The translations under genes and the position numbers were made by a program. This document shows, one piece after another, positions 14,032-20,769 of a DNA stretch of 24,213 bases. The stretch's first letter is position 1, and the number at the start of each line of letters is the position of its first letter. The stretch lies in IMG/VR virus record IMGVR_UViG_3300034198_012756, positions 1-24,213 of that record, one strand, 5' to 3'. Below the pieces are notes generated by a model that was not told the DNA's origin, did no database searches, and worked only from the letters and a program-made list of their open reading frames with translations. The DNA is from a virus.

Positions 14032-14544
14032 TTAATTTAATGAACAAACAATGACATTACTATATTTACATCTCAAATCAATTGAAGATGTTATTGTTGT
14101 AGAACCTGACCAAGGGTGAGCATGAGCACCACTATTACCATAAGTACCAGTACCTGCTTGCAATAAAGTATAACTGGCAGCAGCGGAAATAAGACTTCCC
14201 CCATTCAATGCATTTTCCCCTGATCCAGTGTTATGTTGGTGACCTGCCATAGTATTACCATCAATAGTGGTGTTTCCGACTGTTCCACTTACAGTGACAC
14301 CAGAGGAAAGTGGTGTTACAGCAGTAGGAAATGCACTCGTAAATGCAATAGAACCACCAGAACCAGCACCAGTCCCACTTACAACTCTCAAGGCTTTATC
14401 ATTGTGTGTAGTATTTTGTGTCCACCCACTTGGAGCTGAAGCTTGAAAAAAAGTCCAAGTAGTTGTTTGTGGGATAAGACCGTACTTAGAATTAAGTACG
14501 CTGTTATCACTAAAAGTAATTCCTGTTGAGGTTAAAACAGCCAT
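14032..14544 (-). CDS. Tail-fibre-tip / collar-like protein C (170 aa)
   Basis: The third paralogue and first in transcription order. It shares FFQASAPSGWTQNTTHNDKA, GTVGNTTIDGN, His102-Gln-His104, His141-Ala-His143 (AHAHPW) and a C-terminal DLRCKYSNVIVCS. Its variable loop (105-138) is shorter, rich in Gly, Ser and Ala, and unlike those of A and B. It is preceded by a perfect TATAAATA late promoter, consistent with late structural expression. Confidence 0.75.
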   Translation of the reverse strand: MAVLTSTGITFSDNSVLNSKYGLIPQTTTWTFFQASAPSGWTQNTTHNDKALRVVSGTGAGSGGSIAFTSAFPTAVTPLSSGVTVSGTVGNTTIDGNTMAGHQHNTGSGENALNGGSLISAAASYTLLQAGTGTYGNSGAHAHPWSGSTTITSSIDLRCKYSNVIVCSLN

Positions 14545-14572
14545 TTATCACAACTATTGCTTTTCGTAAGAA

Positions 14573-14580
14573 TATTTATA
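14573..14580 (-). promoter_or_regulatory. T4-type late promoter (perfect TATAAATA)
   Basis: An exact match to the T4 late promoter consensus, 28 bases before the ATG of tail-fibre-tip gene C. It overlaps the stop codon of the upstream oxygenase gene. Confidence 0.7.
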
Positions 14581-15154
14581 ACTGATCTGCATGAAGCCAT
14601 CCAGTACAGATATATTTAATTAAACCTTTGGAGGGACTTATTCCCCTATGTACATAGTTCCAAGTTGCAGGAAAGAAGAGTAATTTTCCTTGTTCTGGTT
14701 TTATTTTATCGCCAGAATAAAACTCAGTTTCTCCACAATCAATAACATCATTGAGATACCAAATAAAAGTTATAAATCTAGAACCCATCTTCAGATCAAA
14801 AAAATAATCGTGATGCCAATGATAAAATCCAGATCCACCTATGGTTTTTTGTATCTGATATCCACTATCAGATAAAGTTGTATGTGATAACATCTTGGGA
14901 TTTATGGTTTTCAGGTATGTTCTATATTCCTCTAATCCACTATTCAGGGATTTAAAAAATACACTATCATATTCTTTCCAATCATCCAATCCACTGATTG
15001 CTAAGTCTGTTGATACTTTAACTTTAGTATCTACTCTTTGAAGTCCAACTCTACCCTCATATTTGTTTGGATCTTTTTCAAATTTATCAATTACCTTTTC
15101 ACAGAAAGATTTATCCAAGGCATCTTTTTTGGTCCAAATAAGTTTATCTTCCAT
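14576..15154 (-). CDS. 2-oxoglutarate/Fe(II) oxygenase (prolyl hydroxylase-like, 192 aa)
   Basis: A single-domain oxygenase. The motif GFYHWHHDYF gives the iron ligands His114-His-Asp116; the distal ligand is His169 in NYVHRGISPSKG, and Lys180 may hold 2-oxoglutarate. The middle strands FITFIWYLNDV and CGETEFYSG match the prolyl-4-hydroxylase fold. Enzymes of this type are common in T4-like cyanophages close to tail-fibre genes; their substrates are not established. It starts in a TAATG overlap with the glycosyltransferase-like gene and ends at a late promoter that serves the fibre genes. Confidence 0.88.
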   Translation of the reverse strand: MEDKLIWTKKDALDKSFCEKVIDKFEKDPNKYEGRVGLQRVDTKVKVSTDLAISGLDDWKEYDSVFFKSLNSGLEEYRTYLKTINPKMLSHTTLSDSGYQIQKTIGGSGFYHWHHDYFFDLKMGSRFITFIWYLNDVIDCGETEFYSGDKIKPEQGKLLFFPATWNYVHRGISPSKGLIKYICTGWLHADQL

Positions 15155-16341
15155 TATCCCACACTTATACCAAATTCTATTATTTTAGAAATCAATTGAT
15201 TTTTCGTTCTTTTTATATACCAATCTTGCATATTGTCCGCTACTTTGCAATTAAGATCAAATCTATCCACTCTTTCTTCCCACAAAGAATCTAAATCAGA
15301 ACTACCATCCAACAAATGAATATTATCTGTTATTGCTTTGACTAATCTTTTTGATGGATCAAGAATAAAATCATACTCATGGTTAATTATATCATCAAAC
15401 ATATCAAATCCATAACTTCTCCAACGTTGAACAGACCCAGGACTTGATAAGAAAAGTATGAAATTTTTACCATAAACGGATTGTATTTCTTTTTCAGAGA
15501 AGATAGGAGTTGGTTCAAAAAACAATCCCCCAGAAATAATTTCTAGTTTTGTGTTTTGATACAATGATAATATATTTTTATTATAATTCTCAATTAAATT
15601 ACAAGAATTAATTTCATTAACAGATCTAAATGGTTCAATTACTTCTCTTTCAAAATCTCCATTTTTTAAACGAAGAAACCCTTTGTTTAATTCAAGAAGA
15701 GTCTGAATATCAAACTGGAAATAATCTCCACATAAACTGTAAAAATTATTATGTTCTTTTGACTTGGATAAGATCTTTTCTGATGCAGTAATGTATCCAA
15801 ACTTATCAAGTTGTTTTGATAAAAGATAAGATATAAAAGATATTCTGTATAGTTTTGGATTTGCATTTAGCATTATCCATTGTTTTGATTGATTGGAATT
15901 TTTTTCTTGACAAATATCATACTTGAATTTTGATCTGTCGTACATAAAATTTATCGTGGGCAAATCAACAAATTTTAAATTATCAACCTCACATAATTTT
16001 TCAAGTTCATATTGTTCAGTCATCAATATAAACTTTTTATCTGGATACATTCTACATATCCTTTCAAAAATTAACAATGCATAAGGTTTCTTATCCTTAT
16101 ACCAATTAAATTCTTCTTTGCCGCACATATCATCTGTCACTATCCAAATGATTAGATCAGCCTCGTATTTAATTTTGATCAGTTCTCTAGGTTCAGTACC
16201 ATATCCAGATGTACAGGATATAAATGCATAAGATTCATAATTTTGGAGATTAATTGAGTTTAAAAATTCAAAAATAAAGTCGTGATACCCCAAAGTGTCA
16301 TAGTAACACTCGGATAACACGACTTGTTTATTGATTGTCAT
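15154..16341 (-). CDS. Glycosyltransferase-like protein (395 aa)
   Basis: A large protein of weakly recognised type. Residues 281-317 (FSEKEIQSVYGKNFILFLSS, then PGSVQRWRSYGFDMFDD) follow a pattern, F-x-(T/S)-E-K, then P/N-FI, G/S-SPG, R-x-x-GF-x-x-F. I associate this pattern with exostosin- or fucosyltransferase-like proteins of phages and large viruses, and the upstream LNANPKLYRISFISYL (158-173) fits the same type. The N-terminal 130 residues have alternating strands and helices (ADLIIWIVTDD, KKFILMTEQYE), consistent with a first Rossmann-like domain. A sugar-transfer role is inference, though neighbours support it. Confidence 0.6.
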   Translation of the reverse strand: MTINKQVVLSECYYDTLGYHDFIFEFLNSINLQNYESYAFISCTSGYGTEPRELIKIKYEADLIIWIVTDDMCGKEEFNWYKDKKPYALLIFERICRMYPDKKFILMTEQYELEKLCEVDNLKFVDLPTINFMYDRSKFKYDICQEKNSNQSKQWIMLNANPKLYRISFISYLLSKQLDKFGYITASEKILSKSKEHNNFYSLCGDYFQFDIQTLLELNKGFLRLKNGDFEREVIEPFRSVNEINSCNLIENYNKNILSLYQNTKLEIISGGLFFEPTPIFSEKEIQSVYGKNFILFLSSPGSVQRWRSYGFDMFDDIINHEYDFILDPSKRLVKAITDNIHLLDGSSDLDSLWEERVDRFDLNCKVADNMQDWYIKRTKNQLISKIIEFGISVG

Positions 16342-16636
16342 CTTTCTTTTTGGGTTTGTTACACTCGTTACAGTAATATGAGAACCCAGATTTAAATAAA
16401 GATATCTTTTGAAAATTATCTAAATTCAAAAATTTTTCTTCCTTGCACTTACTGCACTTTCGTGGTCCCGATGCCCGAGTTTCCCCAGATGCGTCGTTCT
16501 TTCTTACGGAGTTTCTTAAGGTCTTTATAAAGTTCCTTGATTTCCTGATATGCTTGTTCAGGAGTAATTTTATCTGTGATTTCAAGTCCTGCAATGAGGG
16601 CACATTTATCACCAAACCGTGCGAGTGCTCGTTCAT
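16328..16636 (-). CDS. Zinc-ribbon frame, start unclear (possible +1 frameshift product or remnant)
   Basis: Only the last 45 residues or so look like protein: RKCSKCKEEKFLNLDNFQK, then YYCNECNKPKKK, with Cys61/Cys64 and Cys89/Cys92 forming a zinc ribbon like those in phage HNH endonucleases. The upstream part of the frame overlaps the 69-aa gene and looks like a shadow of it. The ribbon has no ATG, GTG or TTG near its beginning, and it lies in the +1 frame relative to the 69-aa gene. It could be read by frameshifting, from the distant ATG at 16636, or be a leftover fragment. It ends 14 bases inside the next gene. Confidence 0.4.
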   Translation of the reverse strand: MNEHSHGLVINVPSLQDLKSQIKLLLNKHIRKSRNFIKTLRNSVRKNDASGETRASGPRKCSKCKEEKFLNLDNFQKISLFKSGFSYYCNECNKPKKKDDNQ

Positions 16637-16658
16637 ATTGAGTAAGATTTTCGTACAT
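16449..16658 (-). CDS. Conserved cyanophage protein (69 aa)
   Basis: It begins MYENLTQYERALARFGDKCA and has a helical, basic C-terminal half (EIKELYKDLKKLRKKERRIW). I recognise this as a short conserved cyanophage protein type of unknown function. Its start overlaps the preceding stop (TAATG). The last 50 bases overlap the zinc-ribbon frame. Confidence 0.75.
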   Translation of the reverse strand: MYENLTQYERALARFGDKCALIAGLEITDKITPEQAYQEIKELYKDLKKLRKKERRIWGNSGIGTTKVQ

Positions 16659-16936
16659 TACTTATCAAGTCCATAACTGTTTAAATTATAAGTCACTGGA
16701 TGAATACTGTCAATTTGTGATTGCAATCTGTTTTCAACTTCATACAAACAATTCGTGAGTTCTACATTCTCTGATTCCAGTTTTGTGATGCGTTCTTTCA
16801 GTCTTATAACTTCTTTTGCCAATGAAGAGCAAAGTCCAACAAGAGAATGTTTGGTGCCATCAACATCAGTAACTAAAAGTTCAAAAGTTTCAGGAACTTG
16901 ATATCTTTTTAAAAAATTATCCATCCATTTAAACAT
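16658..16936 (-). CDS. Coiled-coil phage protein (92 aa)
   Basis: The central part (about 36-75) is a heptad-rich helix, LAKEVIRLKERITKLESENV, continuing to the LYEVENRLQSQID region, so the protein probably dimerises. The N-terminal 35 residues form a small ordered part (FELLVTDVDGTKHSLV). No catalytic motif is seen. TAATG overlaps lie at both ends. Confidence 0.7.
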   Translation of the reverse strand: MFKWMDNFLKRYQVPETFELLVTDVDGTKHSLVGLCSSLAKEVIRLKERITKLESENVELTNCLYEVENRLQSQIDSIHPVTYNLNSYGLDK

Positions 16937-17154
16937 TAGATTACTCCGACTTCCTTCAAATAACGACGATAACCCAAAAACCTACCGATGTGTGGTTGGT
17001 TCTTTACTCCCAAACTCTCACAGACTTCACAATACGATAGCCACTCAAACCACGGCGTTGTTGGATCCAGTGTCGGGTGTTGGCTTGTCTGTGTGCAACT
17101 CTGTAAGGAGTTTAAGAAGTTCTGGAGTTTCGTTCCATTCCCAAATTGTTCCAT
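16936..17154 (-). CDS. Small conserved protein with uncertain start (up to 72 aa)
   Basis: The C-terminal 40 residues (TPWFEWLSYCEVCESLGVKN, then QPHIGRFLGYRRYLKEVGVI) are well ordered and look conserved. The first 30 residues (Gln/Ser/Thr/Pro-rich) look like a shadow of the 45-aa gene that covers the same DNA in another frame. No ATG, GTG or TTG lies between 17154 and the ordered part. So the protein either starts at 17154 with a 110-base overlap, or is reached by a +1 shift from the 45-aa frame. Confidence 0.55.
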   Translation of the reverse strand: MEQFGNGTKLQNFLNSLQSCTQTSQHPTLDPTTPWFEWLSYCEVCESLGVKNQPHIGRFLGYRRYLKEVGVI

Positions 17155-17182
17155 CTTTCTGTGTATAGGTGCGAGTTGTCAT
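17045..17182 (-). CDS. Small conserved protein (45 aa)
   Basis: It begins MTTRTYTQKDGTIWEWNETP, followed by a helix (ELLKLLTELH) and a polar end. The ATG at 17182 makes an exact ATGA overlap with the stop of the upstream membrane-protein gene, which supports this start strongly. The opening resembles short cyanophage proteins. It ends inside the 16936-17154 gene in another frame. Confidence 0.65.
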   Translation of the reverse strand: MTTRTYTQKDGTIWEWNETPELLKLLTELHTDKPTPDTGSNNAVV

Positions 17183-17388
17183 AGTTTAATTCCCGTTTCT
17201 TTAGTGTCAATTTGAATATAAATGTCCTGACTGTCATTCCAATGATGAATGACCCCAGCACAAATGAATACATTAGTAATTAGGTAGGTTGCAAAGATGA
17301 TTGTTCTGACTATAGCAATCCTATCAGATTCTTTATTGCATTTACTTGCTTTTTGTCCTAGTGATTTAGCCCACACCCTCCACATCAT
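17179..17388 (-). CDS. Small membrane protein (69 aa)
   Basis: An amphipathic basic N-terminus (RVWAKSLGQKASKCNKESDR) is followed by a single hydrophobic segment (about 27-47: VRTIIFATYLITNVFICAGV), then HHWND and a polar tail. The frame opens at a TTG (17391); ATGs at 17388 and 17385 follow a GAGGGG ribosome binding site. The similar size and plan of membrane proteins in other cyanophages suggests conservation; no function is known. Confidence 0.7.
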   Translation of the reverse strand: MMWRVWAKSLGQKASKCNKESDRIAIVRTIIFATYLITNVFICAGVIHHWNDSQDIYIQIDTKETGIKL

Positions 17389-18034
17389 CAATACCCCTCT
17401 CTTTCTTTGATTTTACACCAGTCCATACTTGTTCGTCAAGCCAATACTGTTCCACATATTTGATATACTTTTTATTTGGATCTTCGGTAATAAAGTTGAA
17501 TATCTCTGGATTATTGTAGTCAACTGGAAAATCTAGTGTTTTACTTACCCACTTAAGATAGTGTTCTCTATGCAAAAATAATGCTTCATTATCTAAGAAA
17601 TGAACTTTAAGATCACTGTGCAGTAAAGTATTATAGTAATAATATTGTGCGATTGGTGTTGTTACTTCCCCACGAACTCTTAATTGTTGTTGTTCATTAA
17701 TGTTCTTATCTCTTACAATGATTGCAATTTGAACATCAACACCAAAAGACTTTGCACATTCTGCAACTTCCAAAATCTTTGGAATGTATCTTTGTCCATC
17801 ATAAAAGAATGGGCAACTAACATTCGCAAGAAAATAATTGGAATTCTCAAACATTTCTTCAGTTAATCTTTCTGGATATACCCAGAATTCTGCAAAAGGT
17901 TCTTCATCACTGGGAACCCAATACTTTTTGATTAAACTTTCCCATCCAGAAACTTCTGGATGAATACTGAATATTCTACTGAACAAATGATTACCAGAAC
18001 CTTGAGGTCCGGTTATAATGAGAAGTTTCTTCAT
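17366..18034 (-). CDS. Sulfotransferase-like P-loop protein, copy 1 (222 aa)
   Basis: The N-terminal strand and loop LLIITGPQGSGNHLFSRIFS (4-23) match the 5'-phosphosulfate-binding loop of sulfotransferases, and equally a P-loop kinase. IIVRDKN (105-111) fits the 3'-phosphate-binding strand. The following QQQLRVRGE segment is shared with its neighbour. The expected reaction is transfer of sulfate from PAPS to a hydroxyl or amine, perhaps on a glycan. It is a paralogue of the gene directly upstream, with an ATGA overlap between them. Confidence 0.7.
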   Translation of the reverse strand: MKKLLIITGPQGSGNHLFSRIFSIHPEVSGWESLIKKYWVPSDEEPFAEFWVYPERLTEEMFENSNYFLANVSCPFFYDGQRYIPKILEVAECAKSFGVDVQIAIIVRDKNINEQQQLRVRGEVTTPIAQYYYYNTLLHSDLKVHFLDNEALFLHREHYLKWVSKTLDFPVDYNNPEIFNFITEDPNKKYIKYVEQYWLDEQVWTGVKSKKERGIDDVEGVG

Positions 18035-18663
18035 TTTGGAAGGTCTTTCAAAGGTATTCCAGTACGATTACAATTATCCAAGACATAATCATTCACGGAA
18101 TGAACGTACTTGTCATTTGGATCTTCCTCTAGTATATCATTAATTTTTGAATTATTCCAGTCAATTGGAATACCTACATCCAATGACTTCAAATAATCCT
18201 GTTTATAGAGGTACAATAACTCATAACTTAGGAAGATTGGATTAGGAAACTTCGGAAGTTGTGACATAAAATGATGTAATGTACTTTCTCCACGAAGTCT
18301 GTTTTGTTGGTGTCTAAGAATATTTTGATCTCTACCCACTACAACGATCTGAGTTTCAATTCCCAATTCCTCCACAGCATTCACAAATCCCATAATATCT
18401 GGTTCCCATTTAGTATCTTGAATACCCAATGGAATACTGATGCTTGTAAAGAAATACTGGTGAGTAGACCAATCAAATTCTTTGAGTAAATTATGATCTC
18501 TCCAACATTTACAAAATGGTTCCGCAAACCTATGAGCTTCCCAATAATTCTCCAACAAACTCTTCCATCCAAAGACTTCTGGATGTAAGGAGAATATTTT
18601 AGACCATAAATGATTACCCGATCCCTGTGGACCAGTAAGTAGCAATATTTTTTTTGAATTCAT
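18031..18663 (-). CDS. Sulfotransferase-like P-loop protein, copy 2 (210 aa)
   Basis: A paralogue of the 17366-18034 product: LLLTGPQGSGNHLWSKIFSL (7-26) and VVVGRDQNILRHQQNRLRGE (107-126), with a shared EDPNDKYVHSV region near the C-terminus that matches EDPNKKYIKYV in the sister copy. Both likely arose by tandem duplication. The 5' end overlaps the upstream gene by 50 bases in another frame. The acceptor cannot be read from sequence. Confidence 0.7.
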   Translation of the reverse strand: MNSKKILLLTGPQGSGNHLWSKIFSLHPEVFGWKSLLENYWEAHRFAEPFCKCWRDHNLLKEFDWSTHQYFFTSISIPLGIQDTKWEPDIMGFVNAVEELGIETQIVVVGRDQNILRHQQNRLRGESTLHHFMSQLPKFPNPIFLSYELLYLYKQDYLKSLDVGIPIDWNNSKINDILEEDPNDKYVHSVNDYVLDNCNRTGIPLKDLPK

Positions 18664-19522
18664 CTAATTTCACCATCCACATTTTGTAAGCAACAGAAAT
18701 AACTTTTTCGTTATATCCTTCTAATCCCAATAAATCATATAAGTTTTTAATATTTTCTAAGGTATCTTTTTCCGTCAAGAACCATTCTACATTCCAGGTA
18801 TGAAAAATTTTATCAGGATATTTTTCAGTAAGAATTCTCATATCATGAGCTTTCCACGGTTTTACTGGTTCTTCATTAAAATCATCATCATCAGTATTTT
18901 CAGTAACAGGAAATAAACCAGTTCTTACATCATTTTTCTTTAGAGCATCCAATTTTCCATATTGTTCAAAAGTAATGGGTAAAAATTCTTCATCCATTCC
19001 GTTATAACCATAACCATATCTTATTTTTTTGAAGAGATTAGAATTTTCAAAAAGAATAACATGTTTAGAATTATTCCAAAACTCCAAAGATTGTTCAACT
19101 TCGTTTCCGGTCAAAGGATGTAATTTCAACAATATAACAGTATTATTAGAATTAATCAAGTCATCAGGGTTCTCATTAACCTGAAGGTGCATACAAAAAT
19201 AATCATTCCAAATTCTACCTTTTTCCTTGAGCAATGTTTCACGAAAATATGAAAGTTTCTGTTTTAAACTAAGATTTCTAAAATTAACACTATTTGAGAA
19301 AGTTAAACAATTGATTAAAAAATTAGCCCCATCACCACCTGGATGAGATACGGTTACTATTTTATCACATTTTCTATCAACTTTATATAATCTATGAGGA
19401 TTCTTTATCATATCATTTGTTAACTTATTATTCTCATAATGATAACTAACACTACTCCCCCGACTAGCTCCACTACCGTCATTAAAATACATCAAATGCA
19501 TTTCGTTAGTATTATTTCCCAT
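18614..19522 (-). CDS. P-loop-like protein, related to the next upstream gene (302 aa)
   Basis: Residues 54-75 read KIVTVSHPGGDGANFLINCL, a glycine-rich loop followed by a helix like the nucleotide-binding loop of sulfotransferase-type folds. The C-terminus (HTWNVEWFLTEKDTLENIKN, then LYDLLGL) matches the end of the neighbouring 19527-20534 product, so the two are paralogues. The N-terminal 50 residues are polar and extra. A sulfotransferase or other group-transfer role is possible but unproved. An AATAAATA late box lies 24 bases upstream. Confidence 0.6.
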   Translation of the reverse strand: MGNNTNEMHLMYFNDGSGASRGSSVSYHYENNKLTNDMIKNPHRLYKVDRKCDKIVTVSHPGGDGANFLINCLTFSNSVNFRNLSLKQKLSYFRETLLKEKGRIWNDYFCMHLQVNENPDDLINSNNTVILLKLHPLTGNEVEQSLEFWNNSKHVILFENSNLFKKIRYGYGYNGMDEEFLPITFEQYGKLDALKKNDVRTGLFPVTENTDDDDFNEEPVKPWKAHDMRILTEKYPDKIFHTWNVEWFLTEKDTLENIKNLYDLLGLEGYNEKVISVAYKMWMVKLDEFKKNIATYWSTGIG

Positions 19523-19526
19523 GAAA

Positions 19527-20534
19527 CTACCCTTCTTTGTTAAGACTATTTATTTTTATTTCATCCAATTTATCTATCCACAAATCATAATACTTTGATA
19601 TTTTATCTTCATTAAACTCAGTAAGTTGTAACAGATCATATATTTTTTTAATATTCATCAACGTACTTTCTTTAGAAAAATACCAATTAACATTCCAATC
19701 ATAAATTGCATTTACATTTTCATCTTCTTGAGAAAACTCTTCAGCAAATTTTTCTTCAATTTTAATTTTCAATTCTTCTGGATATGAAATATATCCTCTC
19801 AATGTTTGTGGGGGAGTTTGTTCCCAATCATCATCTCTCAATTTATTCCATATGAATTCAAAACTATCTTTTTTACGTTGTTCTTTGACTTTTTCCACAA
19901 ACTCAGTATTTCTGAGATTTAGTTTAATGTCACTATGAATTTGTTTTGGAAACTTTGACATATTCTCCAGAGAAAGAAAACTACCTTTTACATTTTGATA
20001 GTATTCTGGCCAAGAACTTTTATCAATAACATCCCATACTGTGGCAATTTTTTGAGAATACCAATTTCTAATTTTATAAAAAAGGTTACCCCTAGAAAAT
20101 TTAATTACTTTTGCATTTTTCCAAAGATTTAACACCAAATCAAGTTCTACTTTTCCATGTGCAGTTAAAAATAAGTATTTTGTACTTTCATTTGTAACTT
20201 TAATTAAAACAGGGTTATCTTTGAACTTTTCAATATTAATTTGACTACAAGGAAATCTACAATCATCCTCAGATGATATTCCAAAAAGTCTATAATCACA
20301 AAGACCAAGATCATCCCATTTGGTATTTGGAACCATCTCCATTCTTTTATGGAGAAAAGATACTTTTTTATCAAAATCAAAATTATTTTCTAATTGAAGT
20401 TGAACCAAACGATTATGTTGGAAGAATACTTCTTTACTGAGACCAAGAGAATTTATTAAAAACTTACCTCCGTGACCTGGATCAAAATATACTACAATAA
20501 CTTTATTATAATCAAAATTAATTTTACTTTCCAT
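19527..20534 (-). CDS. P-loop-like protein, related to the next downstream gene (335 aa)
   Basis: Residues 12-31 read VIVVYFDPGHGGKFLINSLG, a glycine-rich loop and helix shared with the 18614-19522 product. The C-terminal part (DWNVNWYFSKESTLMNIKKI, then YDLLQL) is also shared. The middle is lysine-, aspartate- and aromatic-rich and has no recognised domain. Proteins with P-G-x-G-G-x-F-L-I-N openings occur in marine phages, usually unannotated. It may be a sulfotransferase-like enzyme; confidence in function is low, in the gene high. Confidence 0.6.
   Translation of the reverse strand: MESKINFDYNKVIVVYFDPGHGGKFLINSLGLSKEVFFQHNRLVQLQLENNFDFDKKVSFLHKRMEMVPNTKWDDLGLCDYRLFGISSEDDCRFPCSQINIEKFKDNPVLIKVTNESTKYLFLTAHGKVELDLVLNLWKNAKVIKFSRGNLFYKIRNWYSQKIATVWDVIDKSSWPEYYQNVKGSFLSLENMSKFPKQIHSDIKLNLRNTEFVEKVKEQRKKDSFEFIWNKLRDDDWEQTPPQTLRGYISYPEELKIKIEEKFAEEFSQEDENVNAIYDWNVNWYFSKESTLMNIKKIYDLLQLTEFNEDKISKYYDLWIDKLDEIKINSLNKEG
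19547..19554 (-). promoter_or_regulatory. T4-type late promoter box (AATAAATA)
   Basis: Lies inside the last codons of the 19527-20534 gene, 24 bases before the ATG of the 18614-19522 gene. Confidence 0.4.
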
Positions 20535-20769
20535 GCAGGTACAAATAAATCAATCCAGGAATGATAATAAAAAATTGTGGAAGGAAGTTCATAACAATTG
20601 AACGTTCCTTCCACTTAAGTCCCACATAAGTCCAACCAGATGCACCGATTAGTTGTAGAATACTATTCCAAGGGGTTAGTCCCAGTACATGAAACACCAT
20701 TGCGATGAGTATTGTACAGGCACTAACCCACTTGATTATACGAGTTTTATCACGCGAACGAGAAACCAT
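20524..20769 (-). CDS. Small membrane protein (81 aa)
   Basis: It begins MVSRSRDKTRIIKWVSACTI and has two or three hydrophobic segments (about 14-32, 37-47 and 59-78) separated by WTYVGLKWKERS. It resembles small phage membrane proteins, possibly the group I recall as DUF6552. The frame opens at a TTG (20781), but ATG 20769 is the natural start. It overlaps the di-iron gene upstream by 20 bases and the P-loop-like gene downstream by 11. Confidence 0.7.
   Translation of the reverse strand: MVSRSRDKTRIIKWVSACTILIAMVFHVLGLTPWNSILQLIGASGWTYVGLKWKERSIVMNFLPQFFIIIPGLIYLYLHGK

Larger units (their letters stand above)
12887..14544 (-). repeat. Tandem array of three tail-fibre-tip paralogues
   Basis: Three genes of 513-540 bases share 5' and 3' segments at protein level and partly at DNA level, with unrelated central loops. 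Late promoter boxes separate them. The repeats could allow recombination that swaps or deletes tips. Confidence 0.75.

Noticed and set aside
12887-14544. Diversity-generating retroelement acting on the fibre-tip loops
   Set aside because: No reverse transcriptase or template repeat is visible in the window, and the loops differ in length, not only at adenines.
16328-16636. Full HNH homing endonuclease
   Set aside because: Only the zinc ribbon is present; no HNH catalytic motif follows before the stop codon.
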